This document shows, piece by piece, positions 35,001 through 44,665 of a stretch of DNA of 64,000 nt (position 1 is the first letter of the stretch; each line of letters begins with the position of its first letter). A program made the position numbers and the translations under genes. Where the stretch lies: NCBI RefSeq assembly GCF_023898315.1, contig NC_064615.1, positions 737,473,450 through 737,537,449 of the forward strand, given 5' to 3'. Origin of the DNA: Schistocerca nitens (lineage: Eukaryota > Arthropoda > Insecta > Orthoptera > Acrididae). The notes below the pieces were generated by a model. That model worked only from the letters and a program-made list of their open reading frames with translations, was not told the origin of the DNA and searched no databases.

Positions 35001-38000
35001 AGATTGTGTTTAGTGATGAAGCAACTTTCCACACTAATGGGAAAGTCAACCGTCACAACGTCTGTATATGGGGCACTGAGAATCCGCGGGAAACAACTCA
35101 GTATGAACGTGACTCGCCTAAGGTGAACGTTTTCTGTGCCATTTCAGCCAATAAAGTTTTTGGTCCCTTTTTCTTCGAAGGTGCTACTGTAACTGGACTA
35201 CAGTATCTGGAGATGTTAGAGAATTGGCTGTTCCCTCAGCTCGAACAAGAAGCACAACAATTCATATTTCAGCAGGATGGAGCGCCACCACATTGGCACT
35301 TATCTGTCCGTAACTACCTGAACGTCAACTACCCGAGGCGATGGATCGGCCGCCAGGCAGCCCGTGACAGAGCACTTCATCACTGGCCTCGAAGAAGCCC
35401 TGATCTTACCCCCTGCGATTTTTTCTTATGGGGGTATGTTAAGGATATGGTGTTTCGGCCACCTCTCCCAGCCACCATTGATGATTTGAAACGAGAAATA
35501 ACAGCAGCTATCCAAACTGTTACGCCTGATATGCTACAGAGAGTGTGGAACGAGTTGGAGTATCGGGTTGATATTGCTCGAGTGTCTGGAGGGGGCCATA
35601 TTGAACATCTCTGAACTTGTTTTTGAGTGAAAAAAAACCTTTTTAAATACTCTTTGTAATGATGTATAACAGAAGGTTATATTATGTTTCTTTCATTAAA
35701 TACACATTTTTAAAGTTGTGGTATTCTTTTTGAATCACCCTGTATTACCACTAACACTGTGAAGTAAAATGCAGAGAAATGCTGTGTAGTGTGCACACAG
35801 TAATTTTTTCCTTACCTTGTGTAGACAACACAGTGGTAAGGTACTTTATAAAATCACATGAACAGCCATGTTGTTCTACCAAAATTCAGAGCTCTATTCA
35901 TATCTGTGGAGGGCAACTTTTGCCTTTGTGCAGGGTTCAATGTGAAAGCTTCAATATGAACTTTGGCCATATGATATGCATCATCAGTATCTACTGTGGA
36001 TAACAGAAGTTTTTCATGTCCCTACAAAAGCCCAGAAAGCCTAGCAGTACAGGATAACATTTTTATTGGTTATGAACATTCTGTTAAAACACAAAAGTAA
36101 TGTGCTAACATCACTGTCCTTGCCACAGCAACATTTGTGGAATGTCTCACCAAGTAAGCAATGGAAATCACACTTTGTTGTAATAGTTGGCTGTAATGAT
36201 TCTGGAATATAATTTGGACAAAATTTTGAATATAAAATCTCCTCAGTTTGTAAATATCTTCTATCAGATGGGCTGAAAAGTTGAAATGGTATCTTAACTT
36301 GTAGCCTCTGGAATGTCAGTTGCCAGAGTAAAAGCTGGGAAATAAAGGCAAATAAATTATCCATTCCAGGACAAGCTTGGAACATGATACCATGTGCTGA
36401 TTTTAAAGCAAGTAGTAACAACTCCCCTTGAATAAAGAACTTTTGAGTGCAAATATTATATACTGGTTCAGATATGTAGATGATGTACTGTGTTGTATGT
36501 GGACAGGCACTACATGACGACATTGTTGTGTAATGGCGTAGACCACAGCCAGTGCCATAGGCAGAGTGCTGAGTCCCAAGCAGTGATTGTCACCAGGCAA
36601 TGACTGGTCTAATCAGCAACAGCAAGACTTTTCCACACCAAGCTTATGTGACTGTCTGCGGTTCAACCTATTACAGCCGCATCTTGGTCACTCTCCTTTG
36701 TTGAAGACGCTTCCGTGTGACACAGAAATGTGGCTCATTCTGCGTAGTCAGTGCCAGGCAGCTGCATTTAATTCCCTGGCCTAGCCAAGTAGATCATCAG
36801 CACTGCAAGGCCATGCACGACACTTGTTTGTGTCAGTTATCACCATGATTTATAATGACACAGCCTTGGAGTATATTCCATAACTATCACACTGCCACAA
36901 CTACTACCACAGACTGCAAACTCCCGACCACGATCTGATTGCCCAGGCCCAGCCAACACGTCACTGCCATCTCTTTGAGACCACTCACCATCGTACCTGC
37001 CTTCTCTGTACCACTGGAGACCACCAGCTGCTTTTCAGCCAGTGGTACATAGTTGGAGTATGGGTGACACCATCATCTGCTGCAAAACTAGAAGACATCA
37101 TAGTTGCATTATGCTGGCAGCAGAGCTGTGTCAAGTGCTCCAGCCACCACCACCAAGTCAGCAGCCATTGAGTTGGCATTCTCCATGTAAGATGGCTGCT
37201 TTCCAGCAAACTGTTCGTGAATGCCAGAGGCAGTTTAGCTACCTAAGCCTACCTCGCATGTCATGCCGAGAGGAAATTACAAGAGTCAATGTCAAACCAC
37301 ACTAGAGACAAGGTCATATCAAGATAATTGTCAAAGTTAAATGGGATAGTAAAAAACTGTCTCATCCACAATCATTTCTCTGTAGCTACCTCCCTATGCC
37401 ATTCCATTCTGAAGTTACTCCTGTCTCACCATCACATGGATTCGGGCCACCCCAGGTATGCCTTGAGTGCCTTCTGACAACCGCCAAGAGCTCTCCCAGC
37501 TCCCAGTAGTGGTCATTGCACCTGTGACCAACTACAGTTGATATAGCTATGTTTCTTGTTTGTTGCCTTCCTCTTGTAGTGTGTTCCACTAGAATTTGTT
37601 GAGAGTAAATAGTCCTGTGATAAAGAGGCTGCTCTTCATTGGATCTGCTTTATATCTTCTGTTAATCTTACTTGGTAAGTCCCAGATTGATAAACAGTAT
37701 TCAAGAATCAATCAAGCAAGTGTTTTGTAAGCCACTTCCTTTGTGAATGAATTACATTTCCTTAAGATTCTCCCAGTGAACCTCAGTCTGTCATTTACAT
37801 ATCCTACTTTTTGTTTTTTGTGATCTTTCCAGTTTTGGTTGCTGCAGATGGTTATTCATAGGTATTCTGTGGTAGTAATACCTTCCATGGATTTGTCACC
37901 TATGGTGTAATTGAACAGCAGTAGATTCTTTGCACAGTGTGTTGATTATATTACCTACTTGGTCAACTGCCATTCCGTCCTACATTTTGCCGCAGTTTTC

Positions 38001-41000
38001 TGACACTGCAGCCTTCCTGTAGATGACAGTATCATCTGCAAATAGCGTCACAGAGCCTCCAATGTTATGCGTAAGTAGTAGTTGCCTTATAAGATGCCCT
38101 CGCAGTACTCCAGAAATAACCTGTACATTTCTCAATTTCGTTGCATTAGGAATTATATGTTAGAGTCCTATTTCAAAGAAAGTCCTGTAACTTACTGATA
38201 TTCAGTAAGTGGCTTGTTGACTAAATGACAGTGCCTAACTGTATCACATCTCCTGGAAATTGAGGAACATGGCATCAGCTTGAGTGCTTATGTCTATAGC
38301 ACTCTGGATTCCATAGACAAACAGAGCAACCTGAATTTCATAAGATCACAGTTTCCAGAACCCACGTTGACATCTGATAGAGAAAGTTTTCTGTCTCCAG
38401 GAATATCGTAATGTGTGAATATGAAACATGTCTTACAATTCAACAACTGACTGATGTCAGTGGCATATAATTATGCGTGTCTGTCTAAGGCAAATGCAAA
38501 TGACCTCCACTTTTTCCCAATTGCTACGCTTCAGTGGTCTATGATGAACTACTGCTGGAAGTAGAGCAAGATGTTTCAAATTATCTCTGTAACACTTCAG
38601 ATATTTCATCCAGCCCAGTTGCCTTTCCACTATTGAGCAGTTTTAGTCAGTTTTCTATTTCACTTTCATATTGGAACAATTACCAAAGACTAAATTCACT
38701 GTGTTGTTTTTTCCCCCCTTCTTCTGTTTTGGTGTGAGTATGACCAATGAAGAATGAAAAAGATTACTTTGAGCCACTTATTGACTTTATACAAGACCAA
38801 AACTTCCTAGTATTTTTAGCCAGACCATTTGGCAATATTTTACTTTTAACTTCATTGAATGCTGCTTGCATTTCTCACCTTGTGCTCATTTTGGCTTCAT
38901 TCAGCTTATGTTCATCTTCCAGGCTTTGACCTTTTTATAAATCAAAGATGAAACAAGCTCTCTGTTTTCTCACCAACTTTCTAACATAACTATTGAACCA
39001 CGGTGATCCTTTTCCATCCTTCACAAGCTTACTTGGCATATTGTACGAGGCTGTTCAATAAGTAATGCAACACATTTTTTCTGAAAGCAGGTTGGTTTTA
39101 CACAGGATTCCAGTACACCATATTATTTCCCCAATTTTTGGCTACAAAACTGTTTCAGCATAATTTCCTTTCAGTGCAATCACTTCATGGCACCTACTGG
39201 AAGGGAAGGTATGCACTCATGGTACCACTCTATGGGTTGCCGTCAGAGCCAATGTCTTGCTGTAGCAATAACCTCCCCATAATTGAGATACTGCTTCCCA
39301 CAGAGTGCATCCTACATTGTGCCAAACAGGTGGAAGTCATAAGGTGTGAGATACGGGCTGTAGGGCGGATGATGATGAACAGTCCAGTGAAGTTTTGTGA
39401 GCTGCTCTTGGGTGCACATACTTGTGTGGGGGGCCTTGCATTGTCATGGATAAGGAGAAGTCTGTTGCATTTTTGTGGCGATGGAACATGCTGAGGTCCT
39501 TTATTCAATTTCCTTAGGGTATCACAGTACACTTCACAGTTGATTGTTGCACCACAACGTAGTGCATCAAACAGAATAACCCGTTCAGTGTCCCAGAGGA
39601 CTGTCACTGTGACTTTACCAGCTGAGGGTGCAGCTTTGAACTTTTGCTTTGGAGAGGAGGTGGTGTGGCTCTACTCCACGGATTGTCATTTTGTTTCTAG
39701 CTCGAAGTGATGAAACCATGTTTCATTGCCTGTGGTGGTGATTTACAAAAAATTGTCACGATCAGCTTCATAATGGACAAGCAGTACCACACAGATAGTC
39801 CTTCGTTGCTCTTTATGGTCTTCTATTAGGCGGTGAGGAACCCAGCAAGCACATACCTATGCATAACTCTCTCATTGTGTAGATAAGAAGATGAAGTCTC
39901 CCCTATTGCATTAGTGTGATCAGGAAACATATTCCTGATTTTCACCAAGTTCTCTCTGGAAGTGCTTAGCCACTACCACTCATATTGCAGGTCGCCTGTA
40001 AGAGCATCCATTTGTCATGTTTGACCCACCTGTGATGCTTACTTTTACCCAGACCATTCAAAATCTGCACTAAACCACTAGATATTATCAAATTCTGTAC
40101 TGCAATAAATACACCACCACAATTAGTGTCTAATCTGTCTTTGTGATATATATTCCAATCTGAATTTAGCATTTTGTTGCTATTGTCTTCTCATCTCAAC
40201 CAACTTTGTGTTCCAAATACTATCTGTGCATTATTACCTTTAAAAATTTATAATAATTCGGGAACATTACCTTGTTTCTTCCTGCAGTTTTTATTGGATC
40301 GTATTAATCTCTTCTACTTCCTGTCTACGAGGAAGAGCATTTCCTGAAAATCACATGACTGATCGATTCAGTTCCAACAGGCAATTCGATACTGATCTCA
40401 AGGTGGTGTTCCTCAAAGCGTTTTTTCATAGCTTGCATTTTTTCATAACTTGAACAGCAAACATAAAAACATTAGTTCACAGTGCAGATTAGCAGCAAAT
40501 CTGTAAATTTCCTGTACCCAGCTATAGACATCAAAACACAAACACATTGTTTCAAAATGTATAGATAAACAACTACTACAGATACAATATTTTCTTGCTC
40601 ACAACACCCAGTAGCACACACACGCAACTTTCCACTCAAGGATGCACAGACTTTTCTCTGTCCCAACACCCAAAGAAGATTTCAAAGCAAAGTTAGACAC
40701 AATAAAATTTATTCAAAAGGTGCTGCAGATTTTAAGTTGCTGGACTTGTATATGGAAACATGTAGGCTTGAATTAGCTGTACTGCAAAACATTAATATTC
40801 ATGGAATGTGCAAGATTTTTACTTGCCTAACAATATTACCTAATAAAAGACTGTGGTAAACTGGTGAACAGAAAAAAATGCCGGACAAGAAAGAACCCAT
40901 TTAATTTCTTAAGTTGACACTAACCAGAAAACTATATTATAAGACAATGAAAGGATATGGTGTAAAAGCTACTAAGTCAACTTATGCCATTGAGTAATGA

Positions 41001-41906
41001 TGTATGCATGGAATAGAGTTCAGCACGTTTCAGTTAGTCATCCTAAATAATATGATATATGATGTTTTTAAACAGTTCTCATTAATTCATTCAGCTTATG
41101 TTGGACAATTTATGAAGTAATTAGGGATACATATACAGTGATATAATGTATCTAGTTTCCACATAAATCTATGTTCATTTCATTCTTGCAGAATTCATAC
41201 AAGGTGTTTCCCAGTTCAGTGTAAAAGGAGATAAGGAATCAAAACTGAGGTTTGCATTCAGAATATATGATATGGACAATGATGGGTACATATCCAATGG
41301 GGAACTGTTTCAGGTAATTTTTTCCCCCTGCTGACATGGATTAAACATAATGTAGAAAATCGTTGAATATCCACATCATGTTTTCTTTTTCAGGTGCTAA
41401 AAATGATGGTTGGTAACAATTTGAAGGACACACAGCTTCAGCAAATTGTCGATAAAACAATATTATTTGCTGACAAAGATGAGGATGGGAAAATTAATTT
41501 TGAAGAGTTTTGCTCTGTAAGTATGTTAAATCGTGTAATAGCAGTGGTAGTGGTATTAATTGTTGACTGCACTATCTTAACTACTATAAATTTTACTCGA
41601 GTAAACACAAAGGAGTTTAAAATACATGGTGTTTCAAGGAGAGTCATCCATTTCTACAGGACTATATTGTCTAAATGAATGAAGATAGAAACTTTGGTTA
41701 AATTTTAATATGATCAGACATTTCATTTACCTTTCAGAAATATTCAATGTGCCCTCCATTGGACACTTTACAGACATTCAGACAATAACTAAACTTATCC
41801 CATACTTGTATGATATCAGGAATGAGTTCATTCACTGCTGTTGCTGTAAAGATTACATTTTAGCTCAAGTTGTTGGAAGGGGAGGCACAAAGCTGGAATC
41901 TTTCAC

Positions 41907-41941
<35 letters not shown>

Positions 41942-42758
41942 AAATGTATCATGAGATCCGGCAAACTCTGAGGCTGATGGTGCAGTACAAGATCCTTGTG
42001 CCCCTTACGGCCACTCCATCATTGAGATAGCTCATTGTTAAGAAGTGCTCTATTGCAGTGGTGCTCTGACCTGTTGAAAAGTGAAATTCTTGGAGAATTT
42101 CTCAACTAGACCATGATATGTGTCTTTTGTGTACCCCATAGTCATCATTTTTAGTAGTTTATTTTTCCACTTAAATGGAACATAGTTTTATCACTGAACT
42201 TCAAACATAAAAGGGAATTGTTACCTTACATCTCCACACTCAGAATAAATTTGCAAAACTCTACGTATTGTTTTGTAGCCCCATCATGGGAGGATTGTAG
42301 CAACTGAATCAGATATAGTTCAAAACACAAATGTCACCACAAAACATACTAGCCAGTTGCGCGAGAAATTACAAACTCGTGGCTGCTATGACAAGCAGAC
42401 TAGTCTAGACTATGTATGGTGAATGTGCTCTAGGTCTTGAAACACCACAAAAGGGCATCCTGTGGATTGTTGCTAACATAAACAGCTAGTGTCTTGAAAC
42501 TGCTGCTGTCGCCATCAAATTTTTTGAGTTATAGGGCGCGCAGTCTCATACTCTCAATCAGTATCACGCCACACAGTTGTGTCAGTTGAAACAGAGAATG
42601 CTAAACGTCTTTTGCCATTGTGTAATAGTCAATTTGACTTTAAACAGTATTATGAGAAGGAAAGTTGCTAGTCACCACATAGCGGAGATGCCGAGTCACA
42701 GATAGGCACAATAAGGAGATTTTCACACTTTAATCTTTCGGCCAATAGCCTTTGTCAA

Positions 42759-42798
<40 letters not shown>

Positions 42799-42835
42799 GC
42801 AATCTCAGGCAACTGAAACCACACTGAGACTGCAG

Positions 42836-42892
<57 letters not shown>

Positions 42893-43318
42893 TTATTGTT
42901 GACAAAGGCCATTGGCCGAAAGCTTTAAGTGTGAAAATCTTTTTGTTGTGCCTATCAGCGACTCAGCATCTTCGCTACATGGTGAGTAGCAACTTTCCTT
43001 CTCATAATATTGTTACATTCCAACCTGGATTTTCCATTGTTCAATTTGACTTGACACACATGAGGTGATGAGTGAGCTGCTACACCAGGGAGAGCCCTAC
43101 CAACTACCACGTGAACTGGTGGCAAGGTAAACTTTTAGTTTTGATGCGTAGCTTAAAATTTGCCCCAAACTTCTATCTTTATAAATATGTAAGATGTGAT
43201 CTCTGAATTAATCTTCTTGAAACCATTAGTTTAGCCATACTTATATAGGTTCTAAAAGTTTATCACTTTACGAGATTAACATTTCTGAAGGTTCTCCTTC
43301 ACGGTCAGATCCACAGAA

Positions 43319-43360
<42 letters not shown>

Positions 43361-43480
43361 GGGTAAACCGTAGTTTCTTATAACATTTAATAATGTGAAA
43401 CAGTTTTATAAGTTTTGAATTGTCTATTTCAGGTGGTGGGCAACACAGATATTCACAAAAAGATGGTGGTTGACGTTTAA
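25913..43480 (+). CDS. CanB: Calcineurin subunit B, five coding exons, residues 2-170
   Basis: Regulatory subunit of the Ca2+/calmodulin-dependent phosphatase calcineurin. It binds Ca2+ through four EF-hands and the catalytic A subunit at the membrane or in the cytosol. Coding exons are 25913-25952, 26028-26204, 41192-41313, 41394-41516 and 43433-43480, all with AG/GT borders and consistent phases. They total 510 nt including TAA: 169 residues, which with an initiator Met from an unseen upstream exon gives 170, the normal length. EF loops begin [12 protein letters not shown] (31-42), [12 protein letters not shown] (63-74), [12 protein letters not shown] (100-111) and [12 protein letters not shown] (141-152). 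The N-terminus GNESSLP keeps the Gly-2 that is myristoylated in the family. Gene-name choice between insect paralogues is not resolved. Confidence 0.96.
26028..26204 (+). CDS. CanB: Calcineurin B exon, EF-hands 1 and 2
   Basis: Acceptor TGTTTCAG ending at 26027, donor GTTAGT at 26205. Codes residues 15 (part) to 73 plus one base, including loops [12 protein letters not shown] and [11 protein letters not shown]. All calcium-coordinating positions are present. The intron before it is only 75 bp; the one after it is 15 kb. Confidence 0.96.
26205..26999. other. Intron sequence, no gene recognised
   Basis: Start of the 15-kb intron between EF-hands 2 and 3. AT-rich, with no transposon ends or coding signal that I can support. 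Confidence 0.5.
27000..27865. mobile_element. Mariner-derived foldback element (long inverted repeat)
   Basis: The left arm starting TACAAAGGTTGGAACTTTAA (27000) and the right arm ending TTAAAGTTCCAACCCTCGTA (27865) are inverted copies along almost their whole length, about 405 bp each, around a loop of some 42 bp near 27406-27447. The right arm read on the plus strand keeps remnants of a mariner-type transposase C-terminus ([20 protein letters not shown]). Thus the element is an inverted duplication of a transposon end. TA stands at both outer ends, as in Tc1/mariner insertions. Non-autonomous. Confidence 0.85.
27866..30520. other. Intron sequence, no gene recognised
   Basis: Minus-strand frames at 28088-28387, 28387-28587 and 28598-28789 lie close together, which might mark a very old LINE, but I cannot read any RT block in them. 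The rest is unassigned AT-rich sequence. Confidence 0.35.
30530..31085 (+). mobile_element. RTE LINE 3' fragment, decayed
   Basis: The plus strand follows, with many stops, the C-terminal part of the RTE protein seen on the other strand at 11393-11899: [13 protein letters not shown] at about 30556, then positions equivalent to the GSETW block, a WCYRRMLKI-like stretch near 30770 (TGGTGCTACAGAATAATACT) and the conserved end near 31010 (GTTGCAGTCATTATGTAGAG). It is older than the 11390 copy. Confidence 0.65.
31778..31827. repeat. (CCCT)n low-complexity run
   Basis: Near-perfect repeats of CTCC with a C-run interruption, in the long calcineurin B intron. Confidence 0.9.
31979..32034. repeat. 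(AC)28 microsatellite
   Basis: Uninterrupted AC dinucleotides, 56 bp. Such length suggests high polymorphism between individuals. Confidence 0.97.
32035..34382. other. Intron sequence, no gene recognised
   Basis: No coding block, transposon end or RNA feature that I can support in this stretch of the long intron. Confidence 0.4.
34385..34416. repeat. Left terminal inverted repeat, perfect 32 bp
   Basis: Identical at all 32 positions to the reverse complement of 35711-35742; preceded by the TA target. Confidence 0.97.
34559..35614 (+). CDS. Mariner-type transposase, 351 aa, DDD catalytic triad
   Basis: Residues 1-110 carry two helix-turn-helix modules, the first around [18 protein letters not shown] and the second around [20 protein letters not shown], which bind the terminal repeats. 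[11 protein letters not shown] linker joins them. The catalytic residues are Asp-153 in [10 protein letters not shown], Asp-240 in [10 protein letters not shown] and Asp-287 in [15 protein letters not shown] count 46 residues between the last two, with extra residues in [14 protein letters not shown] compared with the shorter mariner loop. The C-terminus ([16 protein letters not shown]) is the family's usual end. There are no stops or frameshifts, and length is normal. It performs cut-and-paste transposition in the nucleus. Confidence 0.95.
   Translation: MATAQQKAFCVIEYDRSESTTVVQRAFRTKYGVKPPDRWCIKRWYKQFTEDGCLCKGKSSGRPRTSDENVAHIQQAFVRSPGKSTHRASRELQIPQSTVWRVLRKRLVMKPYRLKLVQALSAADKIKRIDFCDFILAQMETDESFISKIVFSDEATFHTNGKVNRHNVCIWGTENPRETTQYERDSPKVNVFCAISANKVFGPFFFEGATVTGLQYLEMLENWLFPQLEQEAQQFIFQQDGAPPHWHLSVRNYLNVNYPRRWIGRQAARDRALHHWPRRSPDLTPCDFFLWGYVKDMVFRPPLPATIDDLKREITAAIQTVTPDMLQRVWNELEYRVDIARVSGGGHIEHL
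35711..35742. repeat. Right terminal inverted repeat, perfect 32 bp
   Basis: Mirror of the left end; followed by TA at 35743-35744. Confidence 0.97.
35745..36380. other. Intron sequence, no gene recognised
   Basis: Includes part of a 160-codon minus-strand frame (36041-36523) rich in Cys, Leu and Phe. I see no domain in it and composition alone could explain it, so I do not call a gene. Confidence 0.35.
36390..36505 (+). pseudogene. Possible reverse transcriptase fragment with RYVDD box
   Basis: The plus strand at about 36450-36500 reads [16 protein letters not shown], matching the catalytic palm of Penelope-like and related RTs, where aromatic-R-YVDD is followed by a short W-containing strand. 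Neighbouring blocks could not be read, so only this motif supports the call. It could also be chance. Confidence 0.3.
36510..37585. other. Intron sequence, no gene recognised
   Basis: CCA/CAG-richer than its surroundings (about 36900-37200) and probably repetitive, but I cannot name an element or read a domain. Confidence 0.35.
37590..39045 (-). mobile_element. CR1/Jockey-like LINE, RT region, decayed
   Basis: On the minus strand, reading down from 39045, an endonuclease-RT linker is followed by RT remnants. Near the 3' end the pattern [17 protein letters not shown], then [26 protein letters not shown] (read in parts), VAYKTLA and [11 protein letters not shown] matches the conserved C-terminal block (LGV-I-x-L-x-W-x-x-H; L-x-P-x-LEY-x-x-x-W-D). 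Stops are frequent. It lies in the long calcineurin B intron opposite to the gene. Confidence 0.6.
39046..40050 (-). mobile_element. Decayed mariner transposon
   Basis: A minus-strand frame at 39230-39607 contains [14 protein letters not shown], then [15 protein letters not shown], the last two-thirds of a mariner catalytic domain with the HDNARP block, where the His following RP is replaced by Pro. Upstream pieces (KTWFHHFE-like and NKWMLL-like remnants near 39710 and 40010) extend it towards 40050. The left end CGAGGCTGTTCAATAAGTAA at 39046, preceded by TA, resembles a mariner terminal repeat. The right end was not found. Confidence 0.65.
40051..41190. other. Intron sequence, no gene recognised
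   Basis: Last part of the 15-kb intron before the EF-hand 3 exon. No supported feature. Confidence 0.45.
41192..41313 (+). CDS. CanB: Calcineurin B exon, EF-hand 3
   Basis: Acceptor TTCTTGCAG ending at 41191, donor GTAATT at 41314. It starts with AA, completing the Glu-74 codon begun in the previous exon, and codes for [20 protein letters not shown] through the loop [12 protein letters not shown] to Gln-114. Confidence 0.96.
41394..41516 (+). CDS. CanB: Calcineurin B exon, EF-hand 4
   Basis: Acceptor TTTTTCAG ending at 41393, donor GTAAGT at 41517, phase 0 at both ends. Codes [20 protein letters not shown] through the loop [12 protein letters not shown] to FCS. The intron before it is 80 bp. 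Confidence 0.96.
41625..41907 (-). mobile_element. 3' end of a mariner-type transposon, decayed
   Basis: The left end CATGGTGTTTCAAGGAGAGT at 41625 follows a TA and looks like a terminal repeat. The minus strand then gives a transposase C-terminus: [20 protein letters not shown] followed by IEYF and a stop, equivalent to the VW-x-EL-x-YR-x-D-x-C-x-V-x-x-GxHIE end of the family. The other end and catalytic core are missing. Lies in the last calcineurin B intron. Confidence 0.6.
41908..41940. repeat. (TGA)11 microsatellite
   Basis: Eleven perfect copies at the inner edge of the mariner fragment. Confidence 0.95.
41941..42629. other. Intron sequence, no gene recognised
   Basis: No coding block or transposon end that I can support between the (TGA)n run and the foldback element. 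Confidence 0.4.
42761..42794. repeat. (AC)17 in the left arm of the foldback
   Basis: Perfect dinucleotide run; its mirror is the (GT)n at 42840-42891. Confidence 0.95.
42840..42891. repeat. (GT)26 in the right arm of the foldback
   Basis: Perfect dinucleotide run, longer than its partner, so the arms have drifted in repeat number. Confidence 0.95.
43318..43360. repeat. (ATT)n microsatellite
   Basis: About 14 copies of ATT/TTA, 72 bp upstream of the last calcineurin B coding exon. Confidence 0.95.
43433..43480 (+). CDS. CanB: Calcineurin B last coding exon
   Basis: Acceptor CTATTTCAG ending at 43432. Codes [15 protein letters not shown] followed by TAA at 43478-43480, the conserved C-terminus of calcineurin B. 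Phase 0 entry matches the previous exon. Confidence 0.96.
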   Translation: MVGNTDIHKKMVVDV

Positions 43481-44665
43481 CTTACAGTTGCTTCCAGCAT
43501 GAATTCTAAAGCTAAGGGGATGAAGTGGTGTCTCATACTGTGAAAGTAATGTTTGATTTCACCTTTTGATCTTCCTTCTCCAGACTCTGAATAACATATA
43601 AGCGAGTGTGTTTGTTTCATACATTCTGAGGAAGCCTCGGGGTAACATTTACTCGCGAGTGTTTGTTTCATACACTGTTGATAAGTCAATACTGTAACAG
43701 TCTAAATGTGATTAACACAGAAATTCCTTTTTTGTGTCTTTTCTACAGTTATCTCCTATCTTCAATTTACTGCCACATATTTTCTAAGGAAGTTTCCTTG
43801 GAGTATTTTGTGCAGTGAAATCTTGTTGCATGTTTATCATATTGATGTTCACATTCATTAATACATTAGTCTCACCAGGCACATTAAACTGTGATCTTTC
43901 ATAAAATTTATCATGTATAAATATGTATAAAAGACGATAAACTCATTGTTACATGTTGAAGGAACTTATTCTGTATCAATTTAGTGAAACATTAAACTCT
44001 GCTGCACACATCTGTTGTTGCCAGGTAGCGTTCCTAGTCACGCTTTAATGCTCATTACCTTCTGAAGGTCACTTGCTGAACAGATTGTGGAGAAAAGTGT
44101 ATATCATTCTGACTTTTCGGAATGTAATGAAGCTGTTCTCTATGTAGCTGGCACAAGTGTACAATAAAGAATAGAGAGAGGATTTGTCTTAGTGTGACGA
44201 AACTCGGTAAACCACTTCATAAACAAAGTTCTAGTTTTTCGCATATTTACATTACATGAAAATACATATTCATGTAATACAATGCACTTTTACACGTTCT
44301 TATATACACAGATTCTCTGGTTAAATTACAGATTCATTATGATACGGTGGATGAGATGTCTCATTTCAATATATCTCATTACATTTTGTTTTTCGAAATA
44401 CTATTTACCCTTGTATTTCTCAATTTCTCAGTCTAAAGCTTTAATATACCATTTATAAATATAACATGTATTTGTTTTAAATTATTTTACCTCAAGATGT
44501 TTTCTTAAATATTTGTTTTTATATGTGAAATCTAATGTTTGTTATTGATGTGATTTGTTCCATTCAAACTGATTTAGGCATTTAAAGAAGGATTGAAATG
44601 TGATGTAGAAAATTTTGCATGTACATTTTGTGTGTTCGAATAAAATGATTTTATTACCCAGTAAA
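43481..44665 (+). other. CanB: Probable calcineurin B 3' UTR with two candidate poly(A) signals
   Basis: Non-coding AT-rich sequence after the stop. AATAAA occurs at 44163-44168 and again at 44639-44644, giving two possible 3' ends near 44185 and 44665. The real end cannot be told without transcripts. A short direct repeat, GTTTGTTTCATACA, lies at about 43608 and 43660. Confidence 0.5.

Larger units (their letters stand above)
34385..35742 (+). mobile_element. Complete mariner-type (IS630/Tc1/mariner) transposon
   Basis: The element is 1358 bp, with perfect 32-bp terminal inverted repeats (34385-34416 and 35711-35742, beginning CAGGGTGATTCAAAAAGAAT) and a TA at each flank (34383-34384, 35743-35744). 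It holds a single unbroken 351-codon transposase gene on the plus strand, so by sequence it has every part needed to move. It sits in the long calcineurin B intron in the same orientation as the gene. An AATAAA lies at 35151 within the transposase frame but none is obvious just after its stop. Confidence 0.96.
42641..43041. mobile_element. Palindromic foldback element with 11-bp direct repeats
   Basis: The arms (TATTATGAGAAGGAAAGTTG at 42648 and its mirror ending 43009) are inverted copies running inward to AAACTGCAATCTCAG and CTGAGACTGCAGTTT around a 15-bp loop near 42810-42825. The left arm includes a (CA)17 run and the right arm the matching (GT)26. Identical 11-mers CAATTTGACTT flank the element at 42630-42640 and 43042-43052. 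That length is atypical of TA-targeting cut-and-paste elements and more like LINE-mediated insertion. No coding capacity. Confidence 0.88.

Noticed and set aside
36041-36523. 160-codon minus-strand frame as a host gene
   Set aside because: No domain, no start context and no splice support. Its composition fits chance in AT-rich DNA and it overlaps an RT-like motif on the other strand.
42723-43068. Frames encoding His-Thr or Val-Cys repeats
   Set aside because: They are translated dinucleotide runs in the arms of the foldback element.
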